DNA of 64,000 bases from Athripsodes cinereus (taxonomy: Eukaryota > Arthropoda > Insecta > Trichoptera > Leptoceridae): assembly GCA_947579605.1 (NCBI GenBank), contig OX388319.1, forward strand, positions 18,055,447 to 18,119,446, given 5' to 3'. This document shows positions 1 through 12,206 of the stretch, in pieces. Made by a program: the position numbers and the translations under genes. Below the pieces are notes generated by a model. The model was given only the letters and a program-made list of their open reading frames with translations, ran no database searches and had not been told where the DNA came from. Positions within the stretch are counted from its first letter, which is position 1. Each line of letters opens with the position of its first letter.

Positions 1-359
1 TTTTTATTTTGGTGTTACATGTTTGTCACTGTTTGCAAACATTTCCCATGATCAGGATGATATGAATTTAGATGTAGCTTTATTTAAGATAATCGTAATA
101 TTATTTAACACATGAATATTTTCTAATATAAATATATTAATAAACCTATCCGGGCCTGATAAAATGAAAAATATAGAAATATTTTTCACTTCAGTCGCTG
201 TAATATTTTTTTTGAACATTTTCTTTGTATTAAAAAAAACCTACATATCTCCTTACATTATAAGATCATCAAACCTAGTATCTTCACAAATTAATGCTTA
301 TTTTTGGATCAAAAATATGAATGTATCAATTTTCAGTTCATTCAAAAGTAGTAAATAAC

Positions 360-760
360 AGTATTTTTTTAAAATGCAAGAAGAGTGTTGGGGACAGAAT
401 GCGCGTAAATAAGTTACGATGGTTTGGACATGTTAACGAATGAATGAGAAAAGAATGACAAAGAGGATATACTTGTCTTAAAGAAAGGGTGTGAGGAAGC
501 GTGGGCGTCCGAGAACCACGTGGATCAATTCTCAAAGACGACCGTATGTTGAGTTAGAGGAATCGACGTGCGTGATGAGAAATTGTATGAATCTAGAAGA
601 AGCAAAAGAAGTACGTAGGTATGTAAAGATAGATCTATAATACGGCGTTCCGTTCTCTCTGCCTAGGTCTACCCTACTTGGGACGTGTCCCTCATGTACC
701 CTCGTGTATACTCATGCCGTGGCATGAGGGTATATATAGATAGATAGAGAGATTTTTTTG
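360..760 (+). pseudogene. LINE ORF2 3' tail fragment with TAGA-repeat end
   Basis: Degraded coding sequence reads RMRVNKLRWFGHV, then KRIYLS and RKRGRPRTTW, the typical C-terminus of RTE-like LINE ORF2 proteins, and then a short 3' UTR ending in TAGATAGATAGA. Related copies lie at 28225-28345, 28612-28710 and 45330-45632, all in the same orientation. Confidence 0.75.
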
Positions 761-1779
761 AACAATAGAAAGAAATCAATTATAAATTGAAATAAGAAAA
801 ATGAAAAAAATATGTATTAAATTAACTCGGTTCGTACATACAATATACTGCTGGCATTGATATAACACGTTACATTATATTTATGTTTTATTACAGGTAT
901 CATTATGGTTATTTAATTACGTTATTCATGGCATAAGATAGTCGTAATATCACAGAACAAAACACTTTCATTGTTGTTTGTTATTGTTTCATTATTAAAA
1001 CAGGAACTTAGCGTAAAAAACAGTTTATTTGATGATTGATATTATATTGAAGAAGATATTCTATTGTTCTGCTACACATGAGATATAATTTCAATTGCAA
1101 ATGAAAACATTATAACAATCATAACAATGATTTATTGAGTTTTTATTGTTGTATTGCTAATAACTCATAGCAGATGATTCATCTAATCGTTCATTTTATT
1201 TTATAACAGTAAATATTCAATGATATGTGTGTTTATTGTATTTTTGTGAAAATGAAAGGTAAATTGTTGCAACATGCTATGATTTAAAACTATGATATTA
1301 TTTTCATTCATATTTTATGACTTTTAATCCATTGGTGTCTAATAAGACAAAATATCAACGATATTGTAAAAAGATAGAATAAGGCATGTCTCGCTATATA
1401 AAAACAATGGTAGCTAGATAAAAACCCTTCCAAAACGTACCATTTATAGAAAAAAAGGATTATCATACGTTTGCCGCACAAAATACACACGAAAAATAAT
1501 ATTTTGTTCTTCATTATTGATGAACTCAGAATACTATCCCGTGTAAGACATGTAAACTAAAAATAAAACAATTTTAAAAATATGCAGATTATTAACTATA
1601 TTTGGATTTTTTTACTCAAGCGTAGTATAGTCACTGGATGAAATACATAATTTTATATGGTACCTACCTACTACCTACTTTAAGCATTTAAAATATTAGT
1701 TTAGAGTTTTTTTTTTCATTTAAATTTTACTAAAATAATGTACATGACCAATGACATTGGTTGATACTATTCATTCGTC
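761..1779. other. AT-rich DNA without recognised gene
   Basis: Only short, AT-biased open frames occur and none resembles a protein. I see no feature here. Confidence 0.6.
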
Positions 1780-2000
1780 ATAAGGGTTCCGATGGCAGGA
1801 AATTCCCTCTTTCACAATACACCAATCTTAAGAATCTTATGACAACAACTTCAGAGCACTGAAAATGACGTGGGAAGAGGTGACTCAAATGCCGCCGAGA
1901 CGCTTTAAATGCAGGAGGCTGGTTTCTGCCCTGTGCTCCCGAGAGGAGCGTAAAGGCAGGCGTGAAGTGAAATGTGAAGCAAAAAAAAAAACAACAATAA
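1780..2000 (+). pseudogene. LINE ORF2 C-terminus fragment
   Basis: The plus strand reads TWEEVTQMPPRRFKCRRLVS and ALCSREERK, the usual end of an ORF2 of an RTE/L1-like arthropod LINE. The same fragment recurs at 48584-48790 with WEEVTQLAQRRSEWRRLVSA. Confidence 0.65.
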
Positions 2001-3249
2001 CTATCGTCAATCACACCAATGAATTCATACTCGTAAGTGTAGCCATTTTGATTTGGCAATATGCCAAAAACAAGAATTAAAAAAATATATTCAATACCCA
2101 ATTATTCTATTAAATACTAAATTAAATTGTGTAAACGGTATTGCAAATATACACATAGTTATACCCATTTAACAATCAATTAATACTATATGTATACCTA
2201 TATGTGTTATTACATATTAGATATCTAAAAAAGTGGTGAATGAGTCTGTGCTGCAACAAACGAATGAATGAATTATTATCGTGTTAAACGTTTTCCCGTT
2301 AAGAATGTATCGAGCAATGTAATTAATTAACTTTTAATAATGAAATACTTTTATTTACAACGATCACGCTAGGAATTATTTTATACAAGCTTTAAGCCAG
2401 GTCTCGCTCAGAGAGTAATAATAGCCATAAACATTTATCGAAAAACAAGTACATAAAATTGAAATTTTCGACTGACTTATATTTTTACTTTGGAGGAACA
2501 AATACATAAATTTATTTTTTTGTAGAATTTAAAGAAGCTATAATATCTCCAGTGGTTATTTTTTTTTTATATATATAAGTATTGACTTCGTGAGGTAGGT
2601 AGTATGTACATAGTTGCAGGTGCCGGCAAACTCCCCTTTAACGATGCAAGCTTTTGGCTTACTGTGAAACGTGAATAAGGTTGTTTAACGTACGTTAAAC
2701 ACGTAAAAATATCTATATTGAATTTATAATAAAACGTATCTACATGCATGTGAATGGACTAAAATATTTATACTTGTATATACGTTGCTGAGTGCTCTTT
2801 ACTGATACAATATAATATACTTAACCTTGGTCTTGCTTTGTTCAACGATGCGTTAAAAAACATAATCTTCTAAAACTTCATTTCTCTAATATTATTTTAA
2901 TAAAGCAATTTTTTGATACAGGTCTCAGTATGTAGCAATCAGTCTTCGAATCACTTGAAAGACTAAGATGAAAAAGATCTAGGTTAATTTTTTTGTATTA
3001 AAACTATTTTTTAGTCATGAATCATTCCTGAAAGTGAACCTTGAGTTTTGAAATACCTTTAAATAAGATATAAGAATTACGAAAAAGTTATTAATTTTTT
3101 CTTTCTCTTTTTTACTTGATTCCCAACGATTAAACGTAAAATTACAATTCAACTATATTAACAAATTTTATCGCTTGTTTGTTTGTCCAGACTCAATAAT
3201 TCGATTAATTAGTTCGCTCTTAATCTTGCTCGCTGGTTCGAGCTCAACC

Positions 3250-3460
3250 ACACTACAACGCCTTAAGCGGTATCAATATAAGAGGTGTACGCTCTAATAC
3301 ATTTATTTACATATAGTACGAAATACCGCCCTCGGGCGTGCTTGGGCGCCCATGGCTTGGTAGAGCTCGTATTGTTGTGCTGGTCGAGCCAACGGAAAAG
3401 TAGCCTAAAAGTATCCATGAGAGTTCTGGGTATCAGATTACTGTAGGTACAATTATTTGG
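3250..3460 (-). repeat. GC-rich patch, possible solo LTR
   Basis: The segment is GC-rich against its surroundings. On the minus strand it reads GCACGCCCGAGGGCGGTAT, TTCGTACTATATGTAAATAA, which resembles the core and poly(A) region of insect BEL/Pao LTRs. Borders and target duplication were not found. It could equally be an unrelated repeat. Confidence 0.25.
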
Positions 3461-3944
3461 ACTGAATGTGCTTGCAATTGTATATTGGTTTATCTTATTG
3501 GTGTTTCTGTATGTTTGAGAACCATTCACACAATGCACGTTATTCACAATAAGCGCACAGTATGAAGTCATAATATAAAAACCATTATAGCTACTGTACC
3601 TGGTTGTTACATTAATAAGTAGGTACTAGGTTAACTTTATGTCACCTACAACTTATGATTTATTGTATTGAAGTAACACTTAATGGACACGAAAACGTGT
3701 GAAACTAATTCAATTGTAATAAAGTATCATGAAACTATAGGTTTTGTCATTATTGTTTATTTTATTTTAGGAATGAGTAACATTTTAACGTTCACTAATG
3801 TGGATTTAGACATGGCTAGTAGATATTACTTTGCTTTTGAAGTCGTTATTGCGATATATTTACATGAGTAGATATTTACGAATCACTTTTAAGCTGATAT
3901 AAAAAAAATTATGTGGTAATGTACCTACTACAACTATTACTTCT

Positions 3945-4100
3945 ACTATCCAATCATGGCATATCTCACAAATGAGGTAACCAGCAGACTAGCTGCATGT
4001 AGTAAACATGCAAGCTGTCCTCTCCATGCCAATAAAAAATTAAGTCATTCAGGATGGGTGGCAAACCTGATTATTTTTTTTGAACACCAACCTTTTTTAA
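3945..4100 (-). repeat. SINE-like family (TAG-tailed), copy
   Basis: Read on the minus strand it holds GCCACCCATCCTGAATGACT, GGCATGGAGAGGACAGC and GATATGCCATGATTGG, the shared blocks of the family at 26060-26297. Confidence 0.65.
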
Positions 4101-4225
4101 GCTCGTATCTTAAAGTGGAGTAGGTTGGTAGTGGACCCAACATTTCTTAATTGAAGGGATTCGAACCAAAGACTCCAGCATCAAGTTGTGGCTGTCAATT
4201 GATCATTTTAAATTTAATGCACTAA
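4100..4225 (-). repeat. tRNA-like SINE fragment
   Basis: GGGATTCGAACC at 4156-4167 is the exact complement of the tRNA B box (GGTTCGAATCCC). No complete tRNA fold was found around it, so a SINE head is more likely than a tRNA gene. Confidence 0.4.
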
Positions 4226-4699
4226 ACTCGGTTTTTGGTGTTTTCAAATACTTCCGCAATAAATACTGAATTTATTTGCGAACATAAATCATTTAGATCG
4301 CCAGCGATACTAATTATAATTAATTTTACTGCATCACTTTTATGGTCATTGCTTAAACAGGAAACTTCATCTCGACTGGTTTTCTTACCGTGTCATCTTC
4401 ACTTTCGGTTGCCTCTCCTTAAACAGAGATGCAATGATGATAATGTATTCGTACAATCTACCATATTATCAAACCTGTTTGCTTGTCGACACAGCAATAA
4501 AATAATTATTATTAACATAATACAACACGAATGTTCTCTCGTATTTCATACTGAGAAAATATATTATTTATTTATTTATTTATTTACAATAATAAACGGC
4601 TGAACCAGCCTTTACAAACATCACATAACATAACAAAAAGAAAACAGTCCAGTGAAAAAACAATGTAGCTGTAATGTAGTACTAGCAAATAATTTCAAA

Positions 4700-4780
4700 T
4701 AATGATTATAAATCTCTTAAAAATAATAATGATTATAAATCTCTTAAAAATGACAATGATTATAAACTTCCTAAAAATAT
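4700..4780. repeat. Three tandem ~27-base units in LINE 3' UTR
   Basis: The unit AATGATTATAAATCTCTTAA recurs three times with small changes inside the 3' UTR of the minus-strand LINE. Confidence 0.7.
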
Positions 4781-4940
4781 ATCATAAAAAATCAAAATAC
4801 AATTAATGATTCATGTAGGGAATGCCTGGACAAGTCGGAAACAATACAATACATAGTTTCGGGTTGTTCCACTCTCGCTCAAACCGAATACACCAATAGA
4901 CACAATCTCGTCGCAAAAACAACACATCAAAACCCAGCAA

Positions 4941-6557
4941 CTAAACACAATCCATCAAACTCGCAGATTTAAAATTTTCTGTTAATCTCCATTTGTATTC
5001 GGATAAGGAATCCGCGAAAACATCCGCCAAATGACCATACATATTCCCCAACCTATGCATCCTATAAAGGGGCGAGTTATATAAATAGTTAGTATCAACC
5101 ACGTCACTATGAAAAGTCACAACCTGACGAGTGGCTCTTGTTGGAATATGATATGATATTAAACTGTTAAGGTCAAGGCAATCTAATTCCCCTCTTACAA
5201 TCTTGAATAGCACAATCAGATCAGAGATTATTCGTCTATCAGACAATGTGTTTAAATTTAAAAGGGACAACAAGTAAGAGTAATCAATCTCCTCAGTAGG
5301 AATGCGCATCATATAGTTGACATACCTCAAAAACTTATGCTGAATCCTTTCAATGTTGTTAGAGTGGACTGCGTAGTGAGGAGACCATATAGGAGAGTTA
5401 TATTCTACCAAGCTTCTGACTAAGGACACAAACATAGCCTTGATCGCTGGTATACTAACAAAATCTCTGGCCACCCTCAACACGAATCCCAACATTTTCA
5501 TGCCCCTGCAAGTAATATCCTCAATAAGTGGAACAAAAGTTAAACGATGGTCAAAGACTACTCCTAAGTCCCTTATAGCATGAACGCGTTCCAAAACATC
5601 ATCTCCCAACCTGTACTCAAACATAAACGGATTCTTTCTTTTAGTAAATGTTATGACCTGACACTTATCAATATTCAAAAAAAGCCCATTACGCTCACAC
5701 CAAGACCTCAACCCATCCAAATTGCTCTGCAAAATCTGACAATCACCTTCATTGTTAACCTGTTTATAAATTTTGAGATCGTCCGCAAATAGAAGATAGT
5801 TAACGTCATCAAACACTGAAACAATATCATTTATAAAGAGAAGGAACAGAAGTGGGCCCAAATGACTGCCCTGCGGGACCCCACTTGTAGCGATGAAACC
5901 ATTGCCCCTCACCTCATCCTTACAAACCACAAGTCTTCTCTCACACAAGTAACTGGAAACCCAACCAAGCAAACTGCCACCCACACCCAGTCCCCTCAAC
6001 TTACCCAGCAAAATATTATGTGGGACGCGGTCAAAGGCCTTACTGAAATCAGTGTATACCGAGTCTATCTGAGACTTTTCAGCAAAGGCCTTCATAATGT
6101 GATCTTCATATATCATTAAATTTGTCAAAGTCGACCTCCCTCTGACAAAACCATGCTGAGCTTGATCAATCAACTTTTCAAGTTGAGGAGCGATGCAATT
6201 TAAAACAACACATTCAAAAAATTTGGGTATTGCTGACAGAATACTTATAGGCCTATAATTTTTGACATTAGATTTGTCTCCCTTCTTAAATACGGGAACA
6301 ATGTAGCTTTCCTTCCATCGTTCCGGAAAGTAGCCTATACTAAGGGATTCTCTAAATAAAACAAACAGTGGATACGATATAGAAGAAGTGCACTGTCTCA
6401 AAAACATATTTGGTATTCCGTCTGGTCCTGTAGGCTTTTTAACATTAAGTTTTTCCAGTCCATCTCTCACCAAAGAATATTCTATTACGCAGTCATTTAC
6501 ATTAACCGATTCCGACAGTGGTACATCAGGAACAAGAGTTGTTTCATCATCCGTCAC
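4941..6557 (-). pseudogene. LINE reverse transcriptase, long open fragment
   Basis: The 538-codon open segment has RT motifs in order: LNVKKPTGPDGIPN, YRPISILSAIPKFFE, HGFVRGRSTLTNL, TDFSKAFDRVPHN, GVPQGSHLGPLLFLLFINDI (not all 20 residues need match), LLFADDLKI with FADD at bases 5789-5778, and a C-terminal domain ending SLMDCV. The frame has no ATG at this position and stays open upstream to about 6600 (FFEHFFKSVYVTDDE), so the fragment is part of a longer ORF2 cut off by truncation. The absence of internal stops suggests a fairly recent insertion. Confidence 0.88.
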
Positions 6558-7506
6558 ATAAACACTTTTAAAAAAATGTTCAAAAAAATTATATTCTGTT
6601 ATATCACTATATTCATAATATATAATATTTACAGTTCCTATTATAATAATTATTATCTGAGTTCATGTAAAGTTGTATTTGAGTATAATGACATCATCTA
6701 TAGTACAAATATAACGCATTCACTTTCAACGGAAGGTACCGTAAGTCCACATCTCATTAATATCAATCATTCGCTTCATTAGTAGGTAAAATACACATTG
6801 CATAGAATTGGTATGGAATGAAATGCATACTATAGAGAAATTTTCTCTACTTAGAGAAGATTTTTTTTTCTGTATACGAATATTTTATTCTAAAAGAAGA
6901 CAATCATGGGTGTAACTAGATATTGTGAACAAACGACGCAGCGCCCTCAATCGTGTCGAAATTTAATATAATATTTTTCACGCAATTCATGCTGGATAAA
7001 ATGGGAACTTACATTTTGACGTCCCATAAAAAAAATATTACTGATTTTTCCATGTAGTTTCGGGCGCAGAATATTTTTATAGTGTCCTGTAAAAGGCAGG
7101 TTCTAATAAAACTTCGCAATTAGACATTTAACATTTCCAATTTAGAGATGAGGCCCATTCAATTATTTATTTATTTATTTTTTCCAACAATATGAAACTT
7201 TACTACAACAAAAATCAATATATCTAAACATAACTTTTTCTTAACTTAATTACCTACATGTGTTCTAAAAACAACAATAAAAATTGGTACACACTGCCTC
7301 ACTAGACTTTTTTCTGTTCAGCGGCAGTAATGTTTTATTGGAGAGAAGTATATTATTATTGACATGGAGAGAACGACCTCTATGTATACTAAGACATACC
7401 TTGGAGACATACAGAGAAGAGAGAGACTAAATTATTGTAAATAGACCGGGATTTAACATTTTATACGGTATTAAATGAGGTCTCAAATTTCTACACTCTC
7501 TCTCAA

Positions 7507-7582
7507 TATCGATTATTTCGAAAACAACCAAAGTGTCATACAACTTGTATGATAATTTGGTTGTTTTCAAAATAATCGATTC
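7507..7582. repeat. Near-perfect palindrome
   Basis: The arms ATCGATTATTTCGAAAACAA and its complement TTGTTTTCAAAATAATCGAT flank CCAAAGTGTCATACAA / TTGTATGATAATTTGG, giving arms of about 37 bases with almost no loop. Confidence 0.75.
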
Positions 7583-8560
7583 ATTGTAAAATAATCTTTG
7601 AAATAAAAAGTACACTGACTAAAATAGCTTTCCCTTTCCACATTATGTCCCAGGGCCCCCAAAGTGCGCCACTGAAGGTAACAAATAATTTGATACGTGC
7701 AAGAAGTCTTTATTAGAAATAATCAATGATTAGTCATAGATACCTACAAAACATGTTCTTAAAAATGGGGTGTACCTACGTAATGCGTTATACATGGTTA
7801 ATTTTTTTTTTTAAATACTTCTTTCATAAAATATTTATATTATTATTCGATTGCCAATACATTGAAAAGAAATAATATGCAATAATCGATTATTTACTTC
7901 TCTTCTCATTGTATTCATAGAAATTTTGGTTGCATTGATTTCATCGGCGAGAGAGTCATTGGGTATGAAACATTACTGATGTTTGCAATATTTGATGATT
8001 ATCTTTTGATAGCATTACGTAAAAACATAATAGGTATTATAGTGTATATTTATGTAAAATATATTATACACTATTTGTGTCATGTAGGTGTTACGTAACA
8101 ATTCACCAATATATAAATTACACATTAATACGTATGTACCACATTTACCTTTGCGTAACATCGGTTTACAGTGTGGTACGGTACACACATGTCACATATA
8201 TCACATAATAAATATTTATTGTTAGGTACTTACCTACATAGCATAATATGATACTTGAGGTACCTGCTTACCTACTGATGTATGTAACGCGTGCCACACC
8301 ACCAAATAAATAACTATTTACATCTCTCATACTAGTGGAGCAATTTATATACTTTAGGCCCAAAGGTAACGTTTATCCTGAGCTAGCCCCTATTTATTAA
8401 ATTTTCTTTCACATCCAATAATCTTCATTATTTTACAACTATCTTTTATCAAAATGTATGGGACAGATAGAGTGAGTATCAGTGGTATTTTTATCATTAT
8501 TAACAATTAAAAATAAAACACATTGTTTCTTGATAATATTGATAAAAATAAATAGTCATA

Positions 8561-8705
8561 AATTCCGGGTTAGTTGGAAGATTTCTCATTTTAGCGATAA
8601 ACTCGCCCTCAGTACATTGTATAAGTGATATTTTTATGATACTTTGTATTGATTTGAAATAATGTAACCAATGTACAGTAAAAAAAAATATAAATAAATA
8701 AATAA
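8561..8705 (+). repeat. LINE 3' end with TAAA tail
   Basis: The segment TTAGTTGGAAGATTTCTC, TTTTAGCGATAAACTCGCC and GTAACCAATGTACAGT ends in A-run and AAATAAATAAATAAA. A related copy lies inverted at about 27425-27575. The TTAGCGATAA(A/G) motif is typical of LINE 3' ends. Confidence 0.65.
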
Positions 8706-11700
8706 AGGCTATGACGTGTTACTCAGAGCTATGTCTATCTCTTCAATATTGATATGAAATAGTCGTGAACTATTGTCGTGAGTTTTACTGAATGAAAAGC
8801 AAAATTTAACCAAATTAACAGTAAGTTCAAAATAAGCGTCATCCAATGGGTGCATTGAAATATTGGTCATTAATGTCCATAAGAAATATACAGAATATCA
8901 TAAAATAATAATTATAACGTGTAGCTGCTTCGAACAGAAAACTCGAAAACTTTTGTTGAAAATAATAAAATGACATTATATCTTAGGTTCCATTTAATCT
9001 ACATATAAGTACATAAATACATTTGAAAGTATGTGGATTCGTTTTACTATGTAATAAAATCGGAAGTTATAAATAATTTTCAACCAGACAATAATGATTT
9101 ATTATTAATTATTCATTGCAACAATTCTAATGATAAGTGTGAAAAAGACATTGTATGGAATGCATACGTATAATAATTGTATAATGAACTCGTAATACGA
9201 GATAACGAGTGGAGTGCGTGCGCCATACATAATTATTACAAAGGTGATATTCAAAGAATCATTGAAGGTTTAAGTTGAAGACACATTGTTATTATCAGCC
9301 CAATCATGAAAAGTCTAAGTTTATTTAACATGTAGGTATTTTGAATCATAACTTTTTTCGTTGTATTCTTATTTTTCGCATATATCTACATTGTATTGTC
9401 TACTTTAATCTCTTCTCTGTCATGGTGTAGGAAAAGCTTCTGAATGAGAGTTTTCATATTTAAAATTATCTTTTCATTCGTAGGTACTTTGTACTTGTCT
9501 CAATTTTAGCCAACTAATTCTTGTTGATTGATTTTATTTAAATTCATTTAAAACTGTGTAAGATAGAAGATTTGTATGGTACAGTGTATGAATAGGTGGA
9601 TTAGAAAATATCGGTTCTTAAATCGCCTAGCTTTTCGTAAAAGCCTTAGCGTTATCATGGAAAAACTGATTATTGCAATACGTTTACAACATAGGTTTTT
9701 AATGATTTGGTTGTTCCAACAATGATTTTATTTCTTCGCGACAATTCCATGAGAAAAATCTCCACAGAACAATAGTAAAGTAGGTAATATCTATGCAATG
9801 ACAATATTTTCTTATTCATTAATTATCATGAGTGCGTTGACATTACCCGCAAGTTTTTTTTTATTGCAATTATGTGCAGGAAACAACAATTAACAAAATT
9901 GTTTTATAATTACTATTCCTTGCGTGGTGAAAAACTATTATTTTTTTTATCATTCTTCAACTACAGATAAGGTGTAATTCATATTTGACATAGGTCGATT
10001 CTTAGTATTTTCGTTATATTATTAAACAAATAATTAAAAAGTTATATTGTTTTGTTTTTAATGAATGCTTTTGTTTCATTGCGTAATTGCTTCGCGTGAA
10101 GCTGACGTCGTGGGCCTTCGTGGCCTGATAAGTGCGGTATGCGGTTCTGCATTGATATGCGGTATGAAGTTTCTGACTTCAAATCCTGCGGAATGTTCTG
10201 GCGATGGTTGGTTGGACGAAATGTTTTACAGGCATAATAATTTACATATTTTGTCGATGTGAAAGAAAAATGTCCAAGACAAGCTGGTGTTAGGCATAAT
10301 TGTGATAACAAAAATAATAATCATAACAGTTCAAAAGCAGGTTGAGAGCAGCTATTAGCGAGTGTATACCTAACAGAATAATTATTACATATACCTATAT
10401 GATGTTATAATCGATGATTGCATAATGGACTCTGCGACACTTTGCACAAGGAGAAAGTTGCTACACATCATGGGCGTAACAAAGTATGGGTAAAATTGGT
10501 AGTGCCTTAGGGCCTACGATCCTTTGAGCTCTCTAATGTCCAACCCAACTTATACTGGGCATCTCAAATTTCTTTTCCCTCTCAAAAATGTTGAAATTGA
10601 TCCCAGTTGCAGTAGATCTCCAAATCAATATTGTTTTTTTTATTATTATTATACAGATCTTTTTAGGGGATTCAGAAATAAAAGAGTCTGGTTTAGTTCG
10701 TCGGTAGCCAAGTGCCAGCAAACTCCCACTTCACGACACAAGCTTTAAAAAAAGACGTCCTATACTTTACCATTGCTAGGAAAGACACCATTATCATCTT
10801 AATGTTATGGAGTGAAACAGCATAATATAATTACCATTATTTTTAATTTTATAACATTATTTAACAATAAATTTGTACTGCGCTGCCAACCTAGTAAGCC
10901 TATGCTCCCAATCACAAAAAGTTTTTAAACCCAAATTGCACTGGATAAAACTGAAATAGAGTTTAGTATATTAATTCAATCTCAATATCAAATTAATTAT
11001 TTCAAAGGTATATTTATAGCACAATATTAATATGGTGTGTACACAATTTGAAAGAAATCTGTTCACCTCAATTTACAACTGCACGTAGATTTAATCAATT
11101 AGTAGGTAGATGGCTCATTTTAGACAGGATAAAATGATTTTGCAAGGCTCTCCAAAGCTGTAGCTACGCCACTGTTATTCAATAACAGTAATAAGAATAA
11201 CAACACTATGAATTTATAATAACTCCTAAGAATTTCCTCATTTTACCTGTTTAGCCACCTGCGGAATTTTCATGTAACGGGATGTTAATTAACTTACATA
11301 CAAGTCGAGCATACTTACACAGTGCAATGTAGTGAATTTATACACAACATTTATGAAAGATGTGAAATGATAAATCTTTCATATAACAGAGTTCTGATAT
11401 ATTTTACGACACTCAGCAGGGTTACTCTTGACACAATCCAAATAAGATCTTAATCATATCTTGTTCTTAATAATACGACGCGCGAGGGAACTATAGTAAA
11501 TAAACCGTACTACCTCGAGATTGTTCTGCACGTTTCATTCACTTATTCACCAGTGACACCAAACGTGTCAGTGTTTAGGTGGTAGAATTCCACAATGAAG
11601 TTGATAAAACAATGAAGGGTACACGAACAAAACAGGGGATGTCACATTTTTTTATGAAAATGATTTTCTGATGGCAACATTTTCCTGATCATATTATTTG

Positions 11701-11908
11701 TTCAGAAAACTATTCAAAACTGCGTAAATACAAGCAATGTCTCCATAATGACATTATCAAAGTATACTTTTGTCACCATTATGACATTATTATATTTTAA
11801 ATTTGAGTTTTTTCATATGCAGGTTACATGGACATTTCTTGTTTTATTTGTGTGCCCTTCATAATGTTTTATTCTACTATGTGATTATTTTATTCTCGAG
11901 AGGGACGT

Positions 11909-11973
11909 CTTTCGTCTTGTTAGGACATAATTACTCATTACTTTCGTCTTGTTAGGACATAATTACTCATTAC
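11909..11973. repeat. Tandem duplication, 32-bp unit
   Basis: CTTTCGTCTTGTTAGGACAT and the next 12 bases (AATTACTCATTA) occur twice in direct succession without change, just 90 bases before the first exon of the chitin-binding gene. Confidence 0.85.
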
Positions 11974-12065
11974 TTTTATATAAGAATATATATAAGTAGG
12001 TAGTTACCTACCATGTAATAGGTAATGTAGTCTGTTTTATATAGTTTTATATTTTTATTTCACAG

Positions 12066-12206
12066 AATCAGCGGCAACTACTAAAACGCCACAAGCGACA
12101 ACTAGAAAACCCTTCAGAGTTGGCGTGAGAAGGAGGATACCACCGAGAGTTACAACCACGACAACACCTGTCCCTACAACAACGTTCTTTGTAGAGACAA
12201 CCCCAT
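12066..12206 (+). CDS. Chitin-binding gene, internal exon a
   Basis: The exon is preceded by a pyrimidine-rich acceptor ending cacag and followed by gtaagt. It starts with the last two bases of a codon and ends with the first base of the next one. It encodes a Thr-rich stretch with a basic RVGVRRRIPPR segment. Confidence 0.7.

Larger units (their letters stand above)
4567..6600 (-). mobile_element. 5'-truncated LINE (CR1/Jockey-like)
   Basis: On the minus strand an intact reverse transcriptase frame is followed by about 370 bases of 3' UTR and a tail of AAAT repeats (TTTA units on the plus strand at about 4567-4582). No endonuclease or ORF1 is present upstream, so the copy is truncated at its 5' end, as is typical of incomplete LINE integration. 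The 3' UTR contains three tandem 27-base units (about 4700-4780). The exact 5' border is not seen. Confidence 0.85.
6601..12065. other. Gene-poor AT-rich DNA upstream of chitin-binding gene
   Basis: Apart from the palindrome, LINE 3' end, SINE fragments and tandem repeat listed separately, I see nothing coding. A GC-richer patch at 10080-10220 has a 65-codon plus-strand frame of no recognised family. Missing 5' exons of the chitin-binding gene could lie here unseen. Confidence 0.5.

Noticed and set aside
5580..6119. Plus-strand frames opposite the LINE reverse transcriptase
   Set aside because: They are antisense shadows of the minus-strand RT frame, which carries all the conserved motifs.
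10042..10311. GC-richer patch with frames on both strands, considered as a first exon of the chitin-binding gene
   Set aside because: No convincing signal peptide, donor site or phase match to the exon at 12066, and no similarity recognised.
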